Notes: generated from the letters alone by a model not told the origin. Positions 35,821 through 48,649 are shown, numbered from the stretch's first letter. The stretch is 64,000 nucleotides of DNA from Epiperipatus broadwayi (GCA_028023455.1 JAQFVV010001058.1:57176-121175), one strand, 5' to 3'. Made by a program: numbers and translations.

Positions 35821-36469
35821 TCACCCACCAAAATTTGGGTTTGTATTATCAACTGTTAGTGCAACAACTTTGGATTTCAAATTGTTTTCAGTAGTTTCAC
35901 CCTCAGTGGATTCTAAATTTAAAATTTTTACTTGAATCCCCTTGGTAACATTAAAATATCTTACTAGTATTGGATACAATTTGGTTTCATTATGATGTGA
36001 TGCGTCAGATAAAACCATTACAAATGCTGCAATTTTAAAATTTGCTGTATTTTATCACAGTAATTTTTAAATACTGATTTAATAATAGCCTCACATTTTG
36101 TCCTGCCGCATGAAAATTTAGCACTGTGAAACTTTTTCAATAATTTAGTTGTACAATCCATACTATGAGAACTTTGAATGTGAATTATGGTATGAAATGC
36201 AAATGGTACCTCAATCACAGCTAACTGTTTTTCATCTTCAGAATAATTTGAAGTTTTAAAAAAACCTGTTATTTTACGAATGGAAGCTAATGTTTCTAAT
36301 GATTGCTTATGTTTGTTGGTGGACATGTGTTTCATTATAGCTGCTCTGCCCCCAACTGCAATACAAAATTCTCCTCTGCAAATATTGCAGAAAACAATGT
36401 CATCTTTCGTTGATTATTCATTTTCAATTGATCGTTGAAATGGCATTTTCTCTTTTTTGATTTTTCCAT
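35821..36469 (-). pseudogene. hAT-type transposase, N-terminal half (BED-finger protein)
   Basis: Starts at ATG 36,469 (basic MEKSKKRKCHF). After a frameshift near 36,420 comes a BED-like zinc finger with FCNICRGEF and then KHMSTNKHK (C-x2-C ... H-x4-H). Next is a conserved hAT-derived block with VPFAFHTIIHIQSSHSMDC and KFSCGRTKCEAII. After another frameshift at about 36,018 come DASHHNETKLYPILVRYFN and VVALTVDNTNPNFGG. These match a widespread hAT-like family in which this region holds the first RNase H-fold strands. The frame ends after NFGG, so the rest of the catalytic domain and the dimerisation domain are gone. Confidence 0.72.
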
Positions 36470-36471
36470 CC

Positions 36472-36704
36472 CTTAAATGAAATTTAAAATTAAAAATAAA
36501 ATATAAAGCTACACAAATGATGCAAGCACATTATGAATAAATAAAATTAATTATTACAACTGAAACTTTAATAACATAAGGGAATAAACTTCACTAAAAT
36601 TTGAATTATTTTACAACAGGGTTGTATAAACTTATAAATAAAATTATACTTATTTCGAAATTATTAGATAGATAATGAATTTAAAAAATGTGAATTGTAC
36701 TTAC
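36472..36704 (-). other. Putative 5' intron of the hAT gene
   Basis: On the minus strand a strong donor ACAGAG|GTAAGTAC is at 36,704. An AG acceptor (TTTCATTTAAG) lies two bases ahead of the transposase ATG. This gives a 233-bp AT-rich intron between a short leader exon and the coding exon. It is inferred from signals only. Confidence 0.4.
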
Positions 36705-37085
36705 CTCTGTATAATTGAATATTCACTGAAAAAGAAATAATTACCATGAGTCATTCAATTGTCTGTGCTGTGAATCTACTGTGTGTGTGTGTGCCATATC
36801 ATGTTTTCGTAAGAAGTAAACAAAGTCACTTGCATGTGGCATGCTCTCTAAAGGCATTGCATGCAAAGCACATGCATCCTATAATCACATTTTTTACTAC
36901 ACTATACCGAGCACTGATGAATCATCATGTCAAATACAAATATGTCACATAACGTGCAACAGATTAGTCTTCAAATATCGAAAAGGAGGACATGTAGGAG
37001 GATACTTTTCAAGGGAGGACAGAACTTACAAAAGAAGGGCTGTCCTCCCTAAAGGAGGATGATTAGTCACCTTACTGTTAATTAA

Positions 37086-38139
37086 AGTAACAATAAATAC
37101 ATTGCTAATAGTTAGTATTTATATGTGCATGCATGCACATGTGTGTGTTAATATTTTTCTTGCTATGGCATATTATGCCTAACATGTTTTTTGCCGGTAA
37201 GATTTCATCAAAGATTAGATAAACAATGTCATGGCAGCAAAAACATAAGCATGACTAATCCATGGAAATGGTGATTTTTGATTGTTGTGACCCGCGAGAT
37301 TTAAAAAGTCCAGAGACCAACAGGAAATTTTGTCATTTCTCTGTCTTTTGTGGTTTGGAAATAAGGATGAGCACAGTGATTTTTTGATCTTATTGATAAT
37401 ATTTTCATATATTTCATATTTAATATGGACATTATATTACTATATAGAGTGAATTTTTAACTGTCGATTGGATGATATTATAGTAATTTTCCACTGTTGT
37501 TATTTGTAAGTAATTTTCATTTTGTTTCTTAATAATTAAATATTGTAGCTTTTAAGACGTTTTTATATGTTGCCATTACAGTTATTTTTTTATTTTGTAG
37601 TGATAATTGTGGTATTATTTTAAACATAGTTGTATGTATTTCCATATATATTTAATGTTTGCTTCTTTTACATTTTCCTTAGAAATTATTTTAATTTTCA
37701 TTAAAAAAACATTTCATAATTTTATATACTACCTTTTATGTTATTTTTTATTTTGCTTCTTTTGATTCGTTGTCTTCTTTTCCATTTTTCTTAGAAATTA
37801 TTCTTATTTTCATTAAAAAAGACTACACTTTTAATTTCATAATTTTAATAATACCTTTTAATTAAGATGTTTTTAACATCTGCCATTTTCACTGAATGTC
37901 AGATTCACACTATATCGGGGAAAAGTGTTTTTTATTGTCTTTAATTTAAAAATTACAAATATTTTTTATAAATTTTTCTGCAATTATTTTGTAGTCAGTT
38001 TGAATTTACAATAATTTTAGTAAATTATTATTAACTTATGTATTTTTTGGTGCATGTAATTTTTTTCTTCCGAGAAATGACAATCATGGCACTGTCTGAT
38101 ATTTTTTTCCTATGACATGGCTTCTTTAGTGTTATTCTT
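37086..38139. other. AT-rich stretch with one MITE H-like end
   Basis: ATATTTTTCTTGCTATGGCA at about 37,151-37,172 resembles the outer end of the hairpin at 38,777-38,984 in direct orientation to its left end. No coding sequence recognised up to the minisatellite. Confidence 0.45.
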
Positions 38140-38645
38140 GCTATATCGACTGGATGTCTTTCATATTTTTCTTGCTATTAGATGTTTTCTTTCATATTTT
38201 TCTTGCTATTAGATGTCTTCTTTTGTAATATTCTTGCTATTAGATGTCTTCTTTCATATTATTCTTGCTATTAGATGTTGTCTTTTGTATTTTTCTTGCT
38301 ATTAGATGTCCTCTTTTGTATTATTCTTGCTAATAGATATCTTCTTTCATATTATTCTTGCAATTAGATGTCTTCTTTCATATTTTTCTTGCTATTAGAT
38401 GTCTTTTTTCATATTTTCTTTGCTATTAGATGTCTTCTTTCATATTATTCTTGCTATTAGATGTCTTCTTTTGTATTATTATTGCTATTAAATGTCTTCT
38501 TTCATATTTTTCATGCTATTAGATATCTTCTTTCATATTATTCTTGCTATTAAATATCTTCTTTTGTATTTTTCTTGCTATTAAATGTCTTCTTTCATAT
38601 TATTCTTGCTATTAGATGTCTTCTTTAATATTATTCTTGCTATGT
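38140..38645 (+). repeat. ~28-30-bp minisatellite, about 17 units
   Basis: Unit close to TATTCTTGCTATTAGATGTC followed by TTCTTTCA or TTCTTTTGT, head to tail with small length and base changes. The word ATTCTTGCTAT is also in the ends of the neighbouring hairpin MITE. Confidence 0.9.
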
Positions 38646-38776
38646 CTGCCAAAATCTTTAGTATTATTTTTTAATTATTCTTGTTATTACAAGTCTTATA
38701 CTAATTATTTATTATAGTAATTTTTTTTTTTCAAAAAGGAGAAACATAGCGTCTGATATCTACCAGATGGCTGGCT

Positions 38777-38984
38777 TCTTTATTATTTTTCTTGCTATGA
38801 TGTATTATATCGAAGACATACTACTCTAATCTTTCGAGATTTAATGTAATGCCTCCATGTGATTTTTGGACAAATTTTAGTGATTAATATTGTCTGGAAA
38901 TCACTAGGAGATGTTATCTTCAAGATCGGAAGATTAGAGTAGTATGTCTTTGGGATAATATGTCATAGCAAAAAAATACTAAAG
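38777..38984. mobile_element. Hairpin MITE, family H (copy 2)
   Basis: Arms pair along almost their whole length: GAAGACATACTACTCTAATC on the left against its inverse on the right, and the outer CTTTATTATTTTTCTTGCTA against TAGCAAAAAAATACTAAAG. The inner word order matches 8,551-8,748. No coding. Confidence 0.82.
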
Positions 38985-40984
38985 TACCAATTTTAATTAT
39001 ACAGAAAATATTAGGGTCTTATACATCATATAGTATACAATATGATAGTGTTTTGAGAGATTATTATTTTATATGGGTATTAAATAAATTAATTCTTATT
39101 TTCACTCATAAATCTTTAAACAAAATTTGATCTATTCATTTTTATTAAAGTGATTTTTTATAAAAAATTTCCACCATTTTCTGTTACATTTTTTTTTGTT
39201 GTTGTTCAGGGTGGGAAAAAAATCTCTCAAACACACATGGGAAGGATAGTCTGTGCATAAATAATGTCCAGACAAAAATTGAATAAACCAATTAAAAATT
39301 AATATTAGGAGTCAAAGGTAACAGTTACATCAGAAGAATGATGGACGGAGAGATAAAATAAAACTAAGCTCATATTAGAGCTAGAGGTCTTCTATAAAAA
39401 TATTGCGCTCTGTGTACATGCTAAAAAAAAATTCCGTTCAATCTATTGTCTGACTAAAGTTATTAGTTTTATTTAAAAAGTGTATATTGTATATCTTAAT
39501 AATGGAGCACTAGAAAATTCATGGGCACCTTTCTCTCCTCTATTAAGTCAGTTGGTGCCAAAAATTTTACCAATCTACAATGAATCAACACACCATGCTA
39601 AAATCAATGCATCCAATTCGGAAGCTTCGATCTACATGTCCAAGAATGTCTTGTACAAACTTTTATTATCACATGTCTTTTATTAAGTAGTTTAATAAGT
39701 AAATTTGGATGGATTATTGTACAACAAACTTTTATTAACCTTAATCTTATATGCAATAAGTCATTTTTAATATTTGAATGGTAATATTTGATACTATTTC
39801 AAATATTTAATTTTTAATACTGAAATAAACGGATTATAAAAGCATAAAAGGCTGAAAGAGTGATAATAATAATCAAAGCCAATTTCATCTTTATTTTATA
39901 TCTGATTGAAGAGGTAATATAGTTAAAAGAACAACAATTAAGATCGTCCGAGTAAACCTTTGAGTTCTAGAGAGAGAATAATTATAAAATGAAATTTGGA
40001 AATTATAGTCAAAACAATTCTTAATAAATATGAAAAAAAAAAGTCTAAACAAAAAGGTCTATAAAGTACTACTAATGTAAATATAATGAGCTTCTGATCT
40101 CATGAAATATTTTTCAATGGAATAAATTGTGCAGGAATTTTATATAAATGAATTTAAAACAGCATTAAAAACATCTAAGATAAATGTAATCTGGAAATAA
40201 TGGAAACTAAAGCCAAAGGATAACGTATTACTTAAACAATAAAAATTAAAATTTGTGTCAGAAAATCCCTTAGAAAAGAAATAATGTGATAATGAGTGAA
40301 ATCCGGATCTTAAGGTAGCTACGAGATTATTTTTAACTTCGTTGTTGCACCAAATAAACATTAACAGTTTGGATAGCTTCAATGATATTCTACCATGGCC
40401 ATGCATACATTTTATTTTTATTTTTCTCCATTCAAAATGATATGTCTTTGCTTCGGACAGTTTACACTTCACGGAAGGATAATTGCCAGCATCCTCAGTG
40501 TACCAAAAAAAAAAAAAAAGACAATATGTTAAATTTTTATTATTATTATATTTTTATTATTGCATTATATCGTATTTGTTAATATATTAGTTAAGAGTTA
40601 AACGTTGAAAAACATTTTGACCCCATATTCAATCTAACTTAAAAGTTTACAAATAATTTGGTTTACTATAAAATTGCTTAAGCCCATATATTTTATTTTT
40701 CTGTATTACAAATGCTAGAGAAGTATGATGTATGAAAGCGTTTACAAGATATTGCTATGCTAATAATTTAAATTAATATTTTCAAGATTATTTAATTTTT
40801 CATATTTAGAATTTTGTTACAATGCTCGGAGGTATGTGAGTTATTTAAAATGTGTATTTAAGTGAAATGATGCCTATTTCTTAGCCTAGAGAATTATTTT
40901 TAAGTAAAATTTATTCTTAGTTATATTAGACTAATCGGTTCATGCATCAATAATATATCTTTTTTATGCTATGTGAGAGTGTTG
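38985..40984. other. AT-rich non-coding stretch
   Basis: Open frames at 39,480-39,686 and 40,140-40,472 are not recognised. An A16 run lies near 40,504. Confidence 0.4.
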
Positions 40985-41072
40985 TTAACTGAGAGGTCAG
41001 CGCAGTCACCTTGTAAGCAAGCAGTTGGTTGCAGACGGTTGTTATGGGTTCGCCTCCCGGAACGATGCTATA
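40985..41072 (+). repeat. tRNA-like SINE head
   Basis: GGTCAGCGCAGTCACCTTGTAAG (A box and a TGT or GTA anticodon-like core) and a good B box GGGTTCGCCTCCC about 40 bases later. The T arm is convincing; the acceptor is not. Flanking sequence to about 41,180 may be the SINE body, but no second copy is in the window. Confidence 0.45.
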
Positions 41073-42049
41073 ACATATGGGGAAAAAAAGGATTGAGGTG
41101 AAGCATAGCTCTCTCATGATAAATAATTTTATTTGAAGTATTTCAGGAGATTGAGGACTTGATCCCAGCTCCAATATTTTTTTATTGCTTCGTAAGAGAA
41201 ATATTTATGGTTGTATTTTGCGGTGTTCTTAGCATGCCTCTTATATACGTGCAGTGATGAGTTCCTCACATACTTTAGCTGCAGAAAGAAGGCAGATTTT
41301 TAGTTCTATGCTAGCACCAAAAAATTATTATTATTTACTTATTCTCTCTTATGAAAGCAACAGTTTATCATTACCTAGGAGTGGATGATAATTTTGGGTT
41401 TATTGCTTGTGAGGTCATTGCATGCTAGTGAAAAGTAATTACTTGTTAAATATATCATATTCATAAAGTGACGTATGATATAACTAAGCTTTGCTTTAGC
41501 TTGTGTGAGAATCGATCTTTCTTCTAAATTTATATTCGTAAATTTAAATTCAGGCTAGCAGTATGCGTCATACCTGGTTCATGCAGAAGCAAGATATCTC
41601 TGGACTGATAAGAAAGGAATATTAAACTCATGTTGGGCCATAGCAGTATATACGCGTATGTGTGTATTAATATAGCTATTAAAACATATTACATGAACTT
41701 TGAATATTAAGTTATGGGGATATTAGTTCACTAAATGCGTATAAACTTAAAAAGTAAAAAGGGAAAGTAATTTTTTTTATTGCATTTAAGATATGTCTCT
41801 TAAATACATAATTTGAGTATTTTGAAATTATAAATGTCTTAATAAACGGAACAGAGTATTACATTAAGTTTTTATTACCTTTAAGCTAATTAATACAGTT
41901 AGCAATAATAGTATTTTATATAATGTTACTGAAGCACCGTTTCAAATATAACTAAATAAATATTCGAAGATGTATTATGGGTCAAAAGAACTATAAGTTC
42001 CCTAGTTTGTAAACTATTAATTAGTCCCAAAACTATTTGTCATAAAATT
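41073..42049. other. AT-rich non-coding stretch
   Basis: No feature supported. Confidence 0.4.
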
Positions 42050-42310
42050 TTATTGCTGGGACAAGCTATGTATTCGTTTCACTTAGTTTATACCGTCCGT
42101 TATTGTAGCCAATGGAGATCCCCTTTTGTAAATAATTTAAACTGTATCTCATAGTTTTCTTAATTTGGGATCGCTACAATATTAGTTTGAATTGTAGAAA
42201 TTTTTTTCTTATATATTTGTTAATAAATATTTGTTATTTTAAAATTTTAAACTTGTGTCTGGTGTCTTAATGTTTTGAGTTGCCGGAGCTACACAATATC
42301 AAATGTCACC
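42050..42310 (+). repeat. Possible solo LTR fragment
   Basis: TTGTTAATAAATATTTGTTA (AATAAA signal) followed by a GTGTCTGGTGTCTTAATG segment and GAGCTACACA resembles the R-U5 end of Gypsy LTRs. Compare GTTAATAAATATTTGTTGTT then TTCTCTGGTCTC in the LTRs at 25.73 and 31.65 kb. No partner LTR nearby. Confidence 0.3.
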
Positions 42311-45300
42311 AATATTAGTTTCATAATATTGACAGAATTATAATATTTACAAATTTATTATAGTCATTAATATTCGAAGTATAACCTGAAAGAATTAATC
42401 GAAATAACTCACATTTCTAGTACAGATTGTTCATAAAATATTTTCATTTTTTTTTTTTTTTGTGAATTTTTTTCGAAACTATTTTTTTTTTCATAAATTT
42501 TTATAGCTAAAAAAAAAAGATACATTTTCATGGCATATATTTTCAAGATTTTAATAAGTACTTGGCAACAGATTGAGAGAATGGTTTAGTTATCAGATTA
42601 TTATGTAATTGTTCAGTTCATTGCATTCCGACTAATATTACGAGTGGACATAAAATCCCTTCTTCACTCTTGATATTTGGATGAATTCCCAGTGGATCAA
42701 ACTATATTCTAAATTTATTATAATAATTGTTTTATTAATTAAGTAATTAAAATATTATTTATTATTATAAGTTCTATTATTAGCATTGGAGAAAGTAGAC
42801 ATTAACTTTAAATAAGCATATGTCTATTCCATTTGTATCTGCTGAGATAATGTCCAAAGATCTGCAATGAATTGAAAAATAATTGAGTGTTGCACTCCAT
42901 TATAGGTCATGACCTGAGAATAAGAGCATGAGAACAAGAACATTCATAATTCTAAGAGTTTAAAGAATAAGATTACTATTATTAGAGTGTTAGAGAATAC
43001 AGAGTGGTTGAGTCAAGAACTGGTATGTGCCACTTCTGTATGTGCATGTGGTAGAGTATTAAAGAGTCATAAATTGGAAGATGGGATGGGAACTTAAACA
43101 CTAATATTTAAGATTAAAATAAGTGTAACTGTGGAAGGTTATCGATGTGGAAAATGGTTATTTAATTTATTTGTAAAGGAGGGGGGGGAGTAAAATTTTC
43201 TACTCTGTGTTCATTAAGTCAAGATTTTAATAATTTTTTTATTAGTATAATTTTTATAAGTTCTCTGCATGGATTACTGATCCATTACCATTCATTACAT
43301 AGGAAACATCAAGAAGAACATTATTGTAGTTGCCACTGGAGATTATATCGCTATGTGGGTTTGTGGAGGAAATTTGATTATATTTCTAGTTAATGTATCA
43401 GGAATTTATTTGCGTATTAACTACTGGGTTTAAACTCTGAACTCAATGTAGGATTTATAATTTAACATATTGTTAAAATATTTTCTTTTGGAAAAATTTG
43501 AATAGCTTGCTTCCTCCACGGACTTCCCATTTACTAAGCAGTGATGATCTCGGGTGGAAACTATATTTGATGTTACAGTTGCAATTGGCACCCGGGTAAA
43601 ATACCTACATTATCCTGAAGTTATAAGCTGTGTATTGCTGACCAAAGTTTGTTAAGATTACTGATTATTATTGGATTCTATCTAGTCTATTTAGGGGGGG
43701 GGGGTTGAAAATTTAAGGTTACAATATATATATAATATTCAAATCAATATATTGTAATGTCCACTGCTCTATTAGGGTTTTTTATGAGTTAACTACCCGT
43801 ACTCGGTGACCAAATTACGTCCTATCTATTAAATTGTTTCATCAGACAATTCAGTAAGATTTCATGGACGCAATTATCTTTTCTGGTCACACAACACCCT
43901 TTCAACTAATGTAATTACTAAAATAATGGGATCAAGTAAGCCAGCTTTTAATTTATTTGAAAGATGCCAGGATTCTGTATCGGAATCCACTGGCCAAACC
44001 CCTTTTATTTATTTAGTTACGACGAAATTAACTGGAAACTCTGGAGGACTGATTTTCAGTACAGCGTTGTCAAAGGTAAATTATATTTTCCAAATCTTAA
44101 TAATTAACATTAATAAATTTATTAATAATCATTGATAACATACAATGAATAGTTGGTATTAGAGATAAATATTTTTATTCCAATAATTTAAAAAAAACAC
44201 AACACATTATGAATTAATTATTTGGAAAGATTACACCCACGCTAATCAAGATATGAATCGATTAATAAAAAAAAAAAACAGTTCAACAATTATAGTTCTT
44301 AGGTAAATAAGAGTCTCTTGAATAATAGAATTTGAAGTCTTTATCGGGATTATTTTAAGCTTATTTTAAGAATTGTTTGCAAACTTTGTCACAATCGGGA
44401 AAAGTTACTCTTAACTTACCAGTAAGTTGGTGTAGGTTTATGGGATCCTGAGCTCATAAGAATTTCCATTGGTCTCTCCTGCCGGCGTCTTCCATTATTG
44501 TTCCATTCTATAGCTGGAGAAAAGGCATGGTTGTAGTTATCCTTTCATTGCAAAAAGCGGTCTTCACAAGACCTGTTTCCATGCTTGTGTGACAGCATGG
44601 TACAAGTGGCGTACCTGTGCAGAAGTATATTACTGCCACAGGTTATGCTTGCAGAAACCTCCAACTCTCAGACACGTAACTAGAAGGTAAAGAGAAGACC
44701 TAAATCCAAGTTTTCCTCCCCTTTTTATATCTCGATCCATTTTTTGAAACTTCTGCGCATCCTTTTATCAGCATATAAGATAATAATCTTGTACACTCTC
44801 TTAAATTAAAGCTACAAAGTCCTCCTTTCACAAAGTCCCTCTGCCATCTTTAATTAGCTAAAATATTTTTCTTCTAGCTTATCTGGATTAGTAATTTGTG
44901 TGTCTTTTGTTCTTTCCAATTTTTACTTTAATTTTTAATTAGATACAAAAAAAAATATGGATGAAAATTTTTCTTTCATTGTACATTTTTCTTAAAAAAA
45001 ATAGGTTATACAACCAAAAATTTAATTGCATCTTTTTAATAAGAACGTTAAATTTACTTTTTTTTTTCTTAGCTTTTAAATATCTTACCGGATGCCAATC
45101 TATTTATACCATATAAACAAACGTTACAATATATATATTAAAATATAGTAAAATTCACATAAATTATAGTTATTTTATTAAAGTACTTTAAACTATACAC
45201 CTTGTAGTCTTTATCAAGTATATAACATCGAATAATCAAAAGGAGACTTCCTTTCACAGTACTCGTAGTTCAATTTAGTTTAATTCTCCCACAATTCTGT

Positions 45301-45368
45301 TATTTTAACATTTGATGATTGCCAATTCATTAACATTTAATGATTTCTTGAAATCAACATAGCCTCTT
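42311..45368. other. AT-rich non-coding stretch with weak exon-like pieces
   Basis: A 51-codon open frame from ATG 43,926 ends at AAAG|GTAAAT (44,076), a plausible splice donor. On the minus strand 44,680-44,420 has acceptor-like and donor-like sites and a frame with GRRRQERP that could be a LINE tail. Neither is recognised. T-G runs near 43,694 and several microsatellite-like tracts. Confidence 0.35.
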
Positions 45369-47045
45369 TTATTTTAATTTATTGTGGGAACGTTCAATTT
45401 GCATACTTTTTATATTTTTGTAATCAAATTGAAATCCATATTGACAAAATTTATTATGATTAAATATAACAGAAGATGGTTTATTTACATCTTTTCCTGA
45501 TTGTTTCTCTTTGTGAATTCTATTATATAAAAGCATATGCTCTTTTATTCTCTTCTCCAATGTACATTTAGATTCATTGATATATTGTAAGCCATATTTA
45601 CATATCAATTTATATATAATACAATTTTGATTAAAATTTGAGTTTTGAATTTTAGAGTTATTAAGTAATCTATTTATATTATTTGTTGATAATATTTATT
45701 TTATAAAGTGCAGACGGTATTGAAATTAAACTGAGAGAGTGCAAACCTCTCAAGTACTTATGACTATAAACAGCCAATCAGATCGTAAATTTAACAAGAA
45801 AAGGGTAGTTCCGCCCTCTACCTTACTTGTCTTTCTATATATCCAAGCCAGTCCAAAGTACTTAGATCTGAAAGCGTGAATCCCAAATATCTTCACACTC
45901 AACTCACTGAGTTCAAATTACAAACATACAGCATGAAATCTTTCGATTTACTACGCAGTAGTTTTTCGATGTTATAACTTGCGGCAACGTATGTAAATAA
46001 TATTTATTTTATAAAGTGTAGACGGTATTGAAATTAAACTGAGAGAGTGCAAACCTCTCAAGCACTTATGACTATAAACAGCCAATCAGATCGTAAACAC
46101 TGAGATATAGAAAGACAAGTAAAGAAGGGGATAGAACCACCATTTTCTTGTTAAATTCTCTGTCTCAGTGTTTACGATCTGATTGGCTGTTTATAGTCAT
46201 AAGTGCTTGAGAGATTTGCACTCTCTCAGTTGAATTTCAATACCATCTGCATTTTACAAAGTAAATATTATTTACGTATGTTACTGCAAGTTATAACATT
46301 GAAAAACTACTGCGTAGTAAATCAAAAGATTTCACGCTGTATGTTTGTAATTTGAACTCAGTGAGTTGAGTGTAAGATATTTGGGATTGACGCTTTCAGA
46401 TCTAAGTACTTTGGACTGGTTTGGATATATAGAAAGACAAGTAAAAAAGAGGGTGGAATCACCTTTTTCTTGTTAAATTCTCTGTCGGTGTTTACGATCT
46501 GATTAGCTGTTTATAGTCATAAGTGCTTGAGAGGTTTGCACTCTCTCAGTTTAATTATTTGTTGAGAAAAAAGCAATATGACAAAACCTGCTCATCCAAT
46601 ATAAATGGCATTGGAATCCATTTCATTTGATATTATTTTTAGTTTTGTTACATTGTTGATTCCTTTTAAATTTTTTAATAATATTAGTAATAGCATTTTT
46701 GTTATAACCAATTTTCAACAAATCATTAATAAATAAATTAACATTTTTTTATTTTATCACTAGAATATTTGCACAATTTTTCATTTCAAAATAAGAATGA
46801 CTTTAATTCTATAGATAAATGAGATTTATGTGGAATAAAACCTCTAGTTTCAATTGGTTTAATTGACATAAAATAATCAAAATTGTATTCAGTACATATA
46901 ACTAGAATATCCAAAAATTTTATAGAATTGTATTTTTCTTGAGTTATAACCTATTTTAATTCATTAAATAAATTGATTATTATATCATGTTTTCCACAAA
47001 TAAAAACATCATCAACATATATATGATATATTTTTATTTCTTAAA
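45369..47045 (-). pseudogene. Penelope-like element copy 3, RT core and GIY-YIG fragment
   Basis: On the minus strand, from 47,045 downward, comes an intact YVDD (47,008-47,019) in YVDDVFICGKHD. Then IKFLDILV and a basic RT tail follow, with a stop or frameshift. After the 864-bp insertion the frame 45,608-45,369 shows a GIY-YIG type segment (CKYGLQYINESKCTLEKRIKEH) and a C-terminal part with FNHNKFCQYGFQF. Its wording differs from copies 1 and 2, so it is another PLE lineage. Nothing 5' of YVDD is readable. Confidence 0.65.
45690..46553. mobile_element. 864-bp palindromic element flanked by a 12-bp direct repeat
   Basis: Flanked by ATTATTTGTTGA on both sides (45,678-45,689 and 46,554-46,565). 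Inside, a ~307-bp unit runs head to tail (45,705 and 46,012 both begin at AAAGTG[C/T]AGACGGTATTG) and is then repeated inverted in two further tracts (46,150-46,460 and 46,490-46,553). Shared words: ACTGAGAGAGTGCAAACCTC, GACTATAAACAGCCAATCAG, TACTACGCAGTAG. No reading frame. It interrupts a PLE, so the target and the duplication are clear. The superfamily is unknown. Confidence 0.85.
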
Positions 47046-48649
47046 TTAAATATAACATTAAATTAAAATATATCATAGATATGTAGATGATTATTAATGT
47101 TTACATCGTTCTGCTTGGTTAATATAGTTAAACATAATTACAGATTGGCATCATTGTGTTTGTGACTTTTGCTATTACTATTCTTGCAAAGAAATTTTGC
47201 TGTTGACTGTGTCACCCTGCTGTGTACCCATTGGTATTTTGAATAACACCAGACAAGCAAGCATTAATATTTCATAAATAACTAAGTGAAATTTTCAAAT
47301 GCAGCAACAAATTTATTTACAAGTATTAAAATAATGATAATAAAATAAACGAAAATACAAATAAATATTAGTCTACTTTTGGGAAAATGATTAAAAACAA
47401 TTTGACATGTGGGAATCTGTATTCTGTTTAACATTGAGTTTCCATTTACTCATATTTTACACACACTTATGATAACTTAGAAGTCATCTTAATATCAATT
47501 TCAATCATTTTTTTATGTAGGCTGACCTATTTCATTTTCTTTCTGTGCATTTAAAATTTCACACCCATTGCTCAGACTTGGCCCAGTTTCTTCTCTTGTC
47601 CTAGAACTTCATTATCAGTCAATTTGCAGTCCATTGACTGGTATCAGCTCATTTTTTACAGATACATTAAATCAAAAAATGTTAAACCATTTTTGATAAC
47701 AAAATACGTTTGCATTTGTAATAAAGAAAATTCATTGAGTATTTTCAATACTGATAATCATAGAATTATTTGCTAAAAAGTAGCATATCTTAATAATAGA
47801 AACTTTGATGATAAAATATTTTCAATCTGTGGCCCATCAACCTCATGAAGACATCCTTTGAGCTTAAAGAAAGTTGGGTTTGAATATGAATAATAGTTAA
47901 ACTATTTTTTGTATATATATGTTATTTATTTTGAATCTCACTTGAAAAGGTCTATTATATAGATGAAACCATGATTGTGGAAGAATTTTAATTTGTAATG
48001 TTATATGGATTTCTGTAGTATTTATTATGTTGTATGCTAATTTTGTAGAGTACATGCTTTAACAGAAATAATAATGATCACACAAATTATAAATTTTCAT
48101 TAAACTTTATATACAATAATAAACATGTAGGCACACAGACAGTCCAGTGAGATTATATTTTACAATAGATATTTCTTTTTTGCAGGTATATGAAATAAGT
48201 ATTTAATCACATGATTCTGTTAAAATAAATGTTAAGATATACAGATAAATAATCCTACTGGACTGGTGTATGTTTGAATTTATATGTTCATATAAATGTT
48301 TTTATGGGTTACAGATATAAGACATTTTGCAGTTCATCCAAGATATTAATTAGATATCCCAACATTTCGACTTGATCACACAAGCCCTCAACTGGGAAAT
48401 GAATATAATTGTAGGAGTGCTGTAAACAGTATCTATAAAAATAATTGTAGAGGTGCTGTAAGCAAAGTTGCACAAATAGAAAAAACAGGTGTATAAAATT
48501 GAACAAATATTTATTTATTTTCCAATTTGTTCAATTTATAAACAAAAATTCAAAATCTTTAGAGCAAATTGTTTTTTAATTTTTTTTCCAAATATGAGTA
48601 AGTTTACATGTGTCATTGAATTTGTTGATACAATTTGGTCTTTTTAGTA
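47046..48649. other. AT-rich non-coding stretch
   Basis: No gene or repeat recognised. A local near-duplication at 48,415-48,470 (AATTGTAG-AGTGCTGTAA twice). Confidence 0.4.

Larger units (their letters stand above)
35821..37077 (-). mobile_element. hAT transposon, 5' portion
   Basis: The minus-strand terminus at 37,077 reads CAGTAAGGTGACTAATCATC followed by CTCC and a hairpin (GGGAGGACAG, 37,013-37,022, with CTGTCCTCCC, 37,040-37,049). Subterminal CCTCC repeats near the tip are typical of one hAT group. Bases 37,078-37,085 (TTAATTAA) could be the 8-bp target duplication. The other terminus was not found, and the transposase stops in mid-protein, so the 3' half is lost. Confidence 0.6.

Noticed and set aside
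43926-44135. Host exon ending in a GTAAAT donor
   Set aside because: One plausible splice site in AT-rich DNA is weak evidence, no acceptor partner or known domain was recognised.
44420-44680. Minus-strand exon or LINE tail with a GRRRQERP motif
   Set aside because: Too short, no other LINE block nearby, and frames break within 100 bp.
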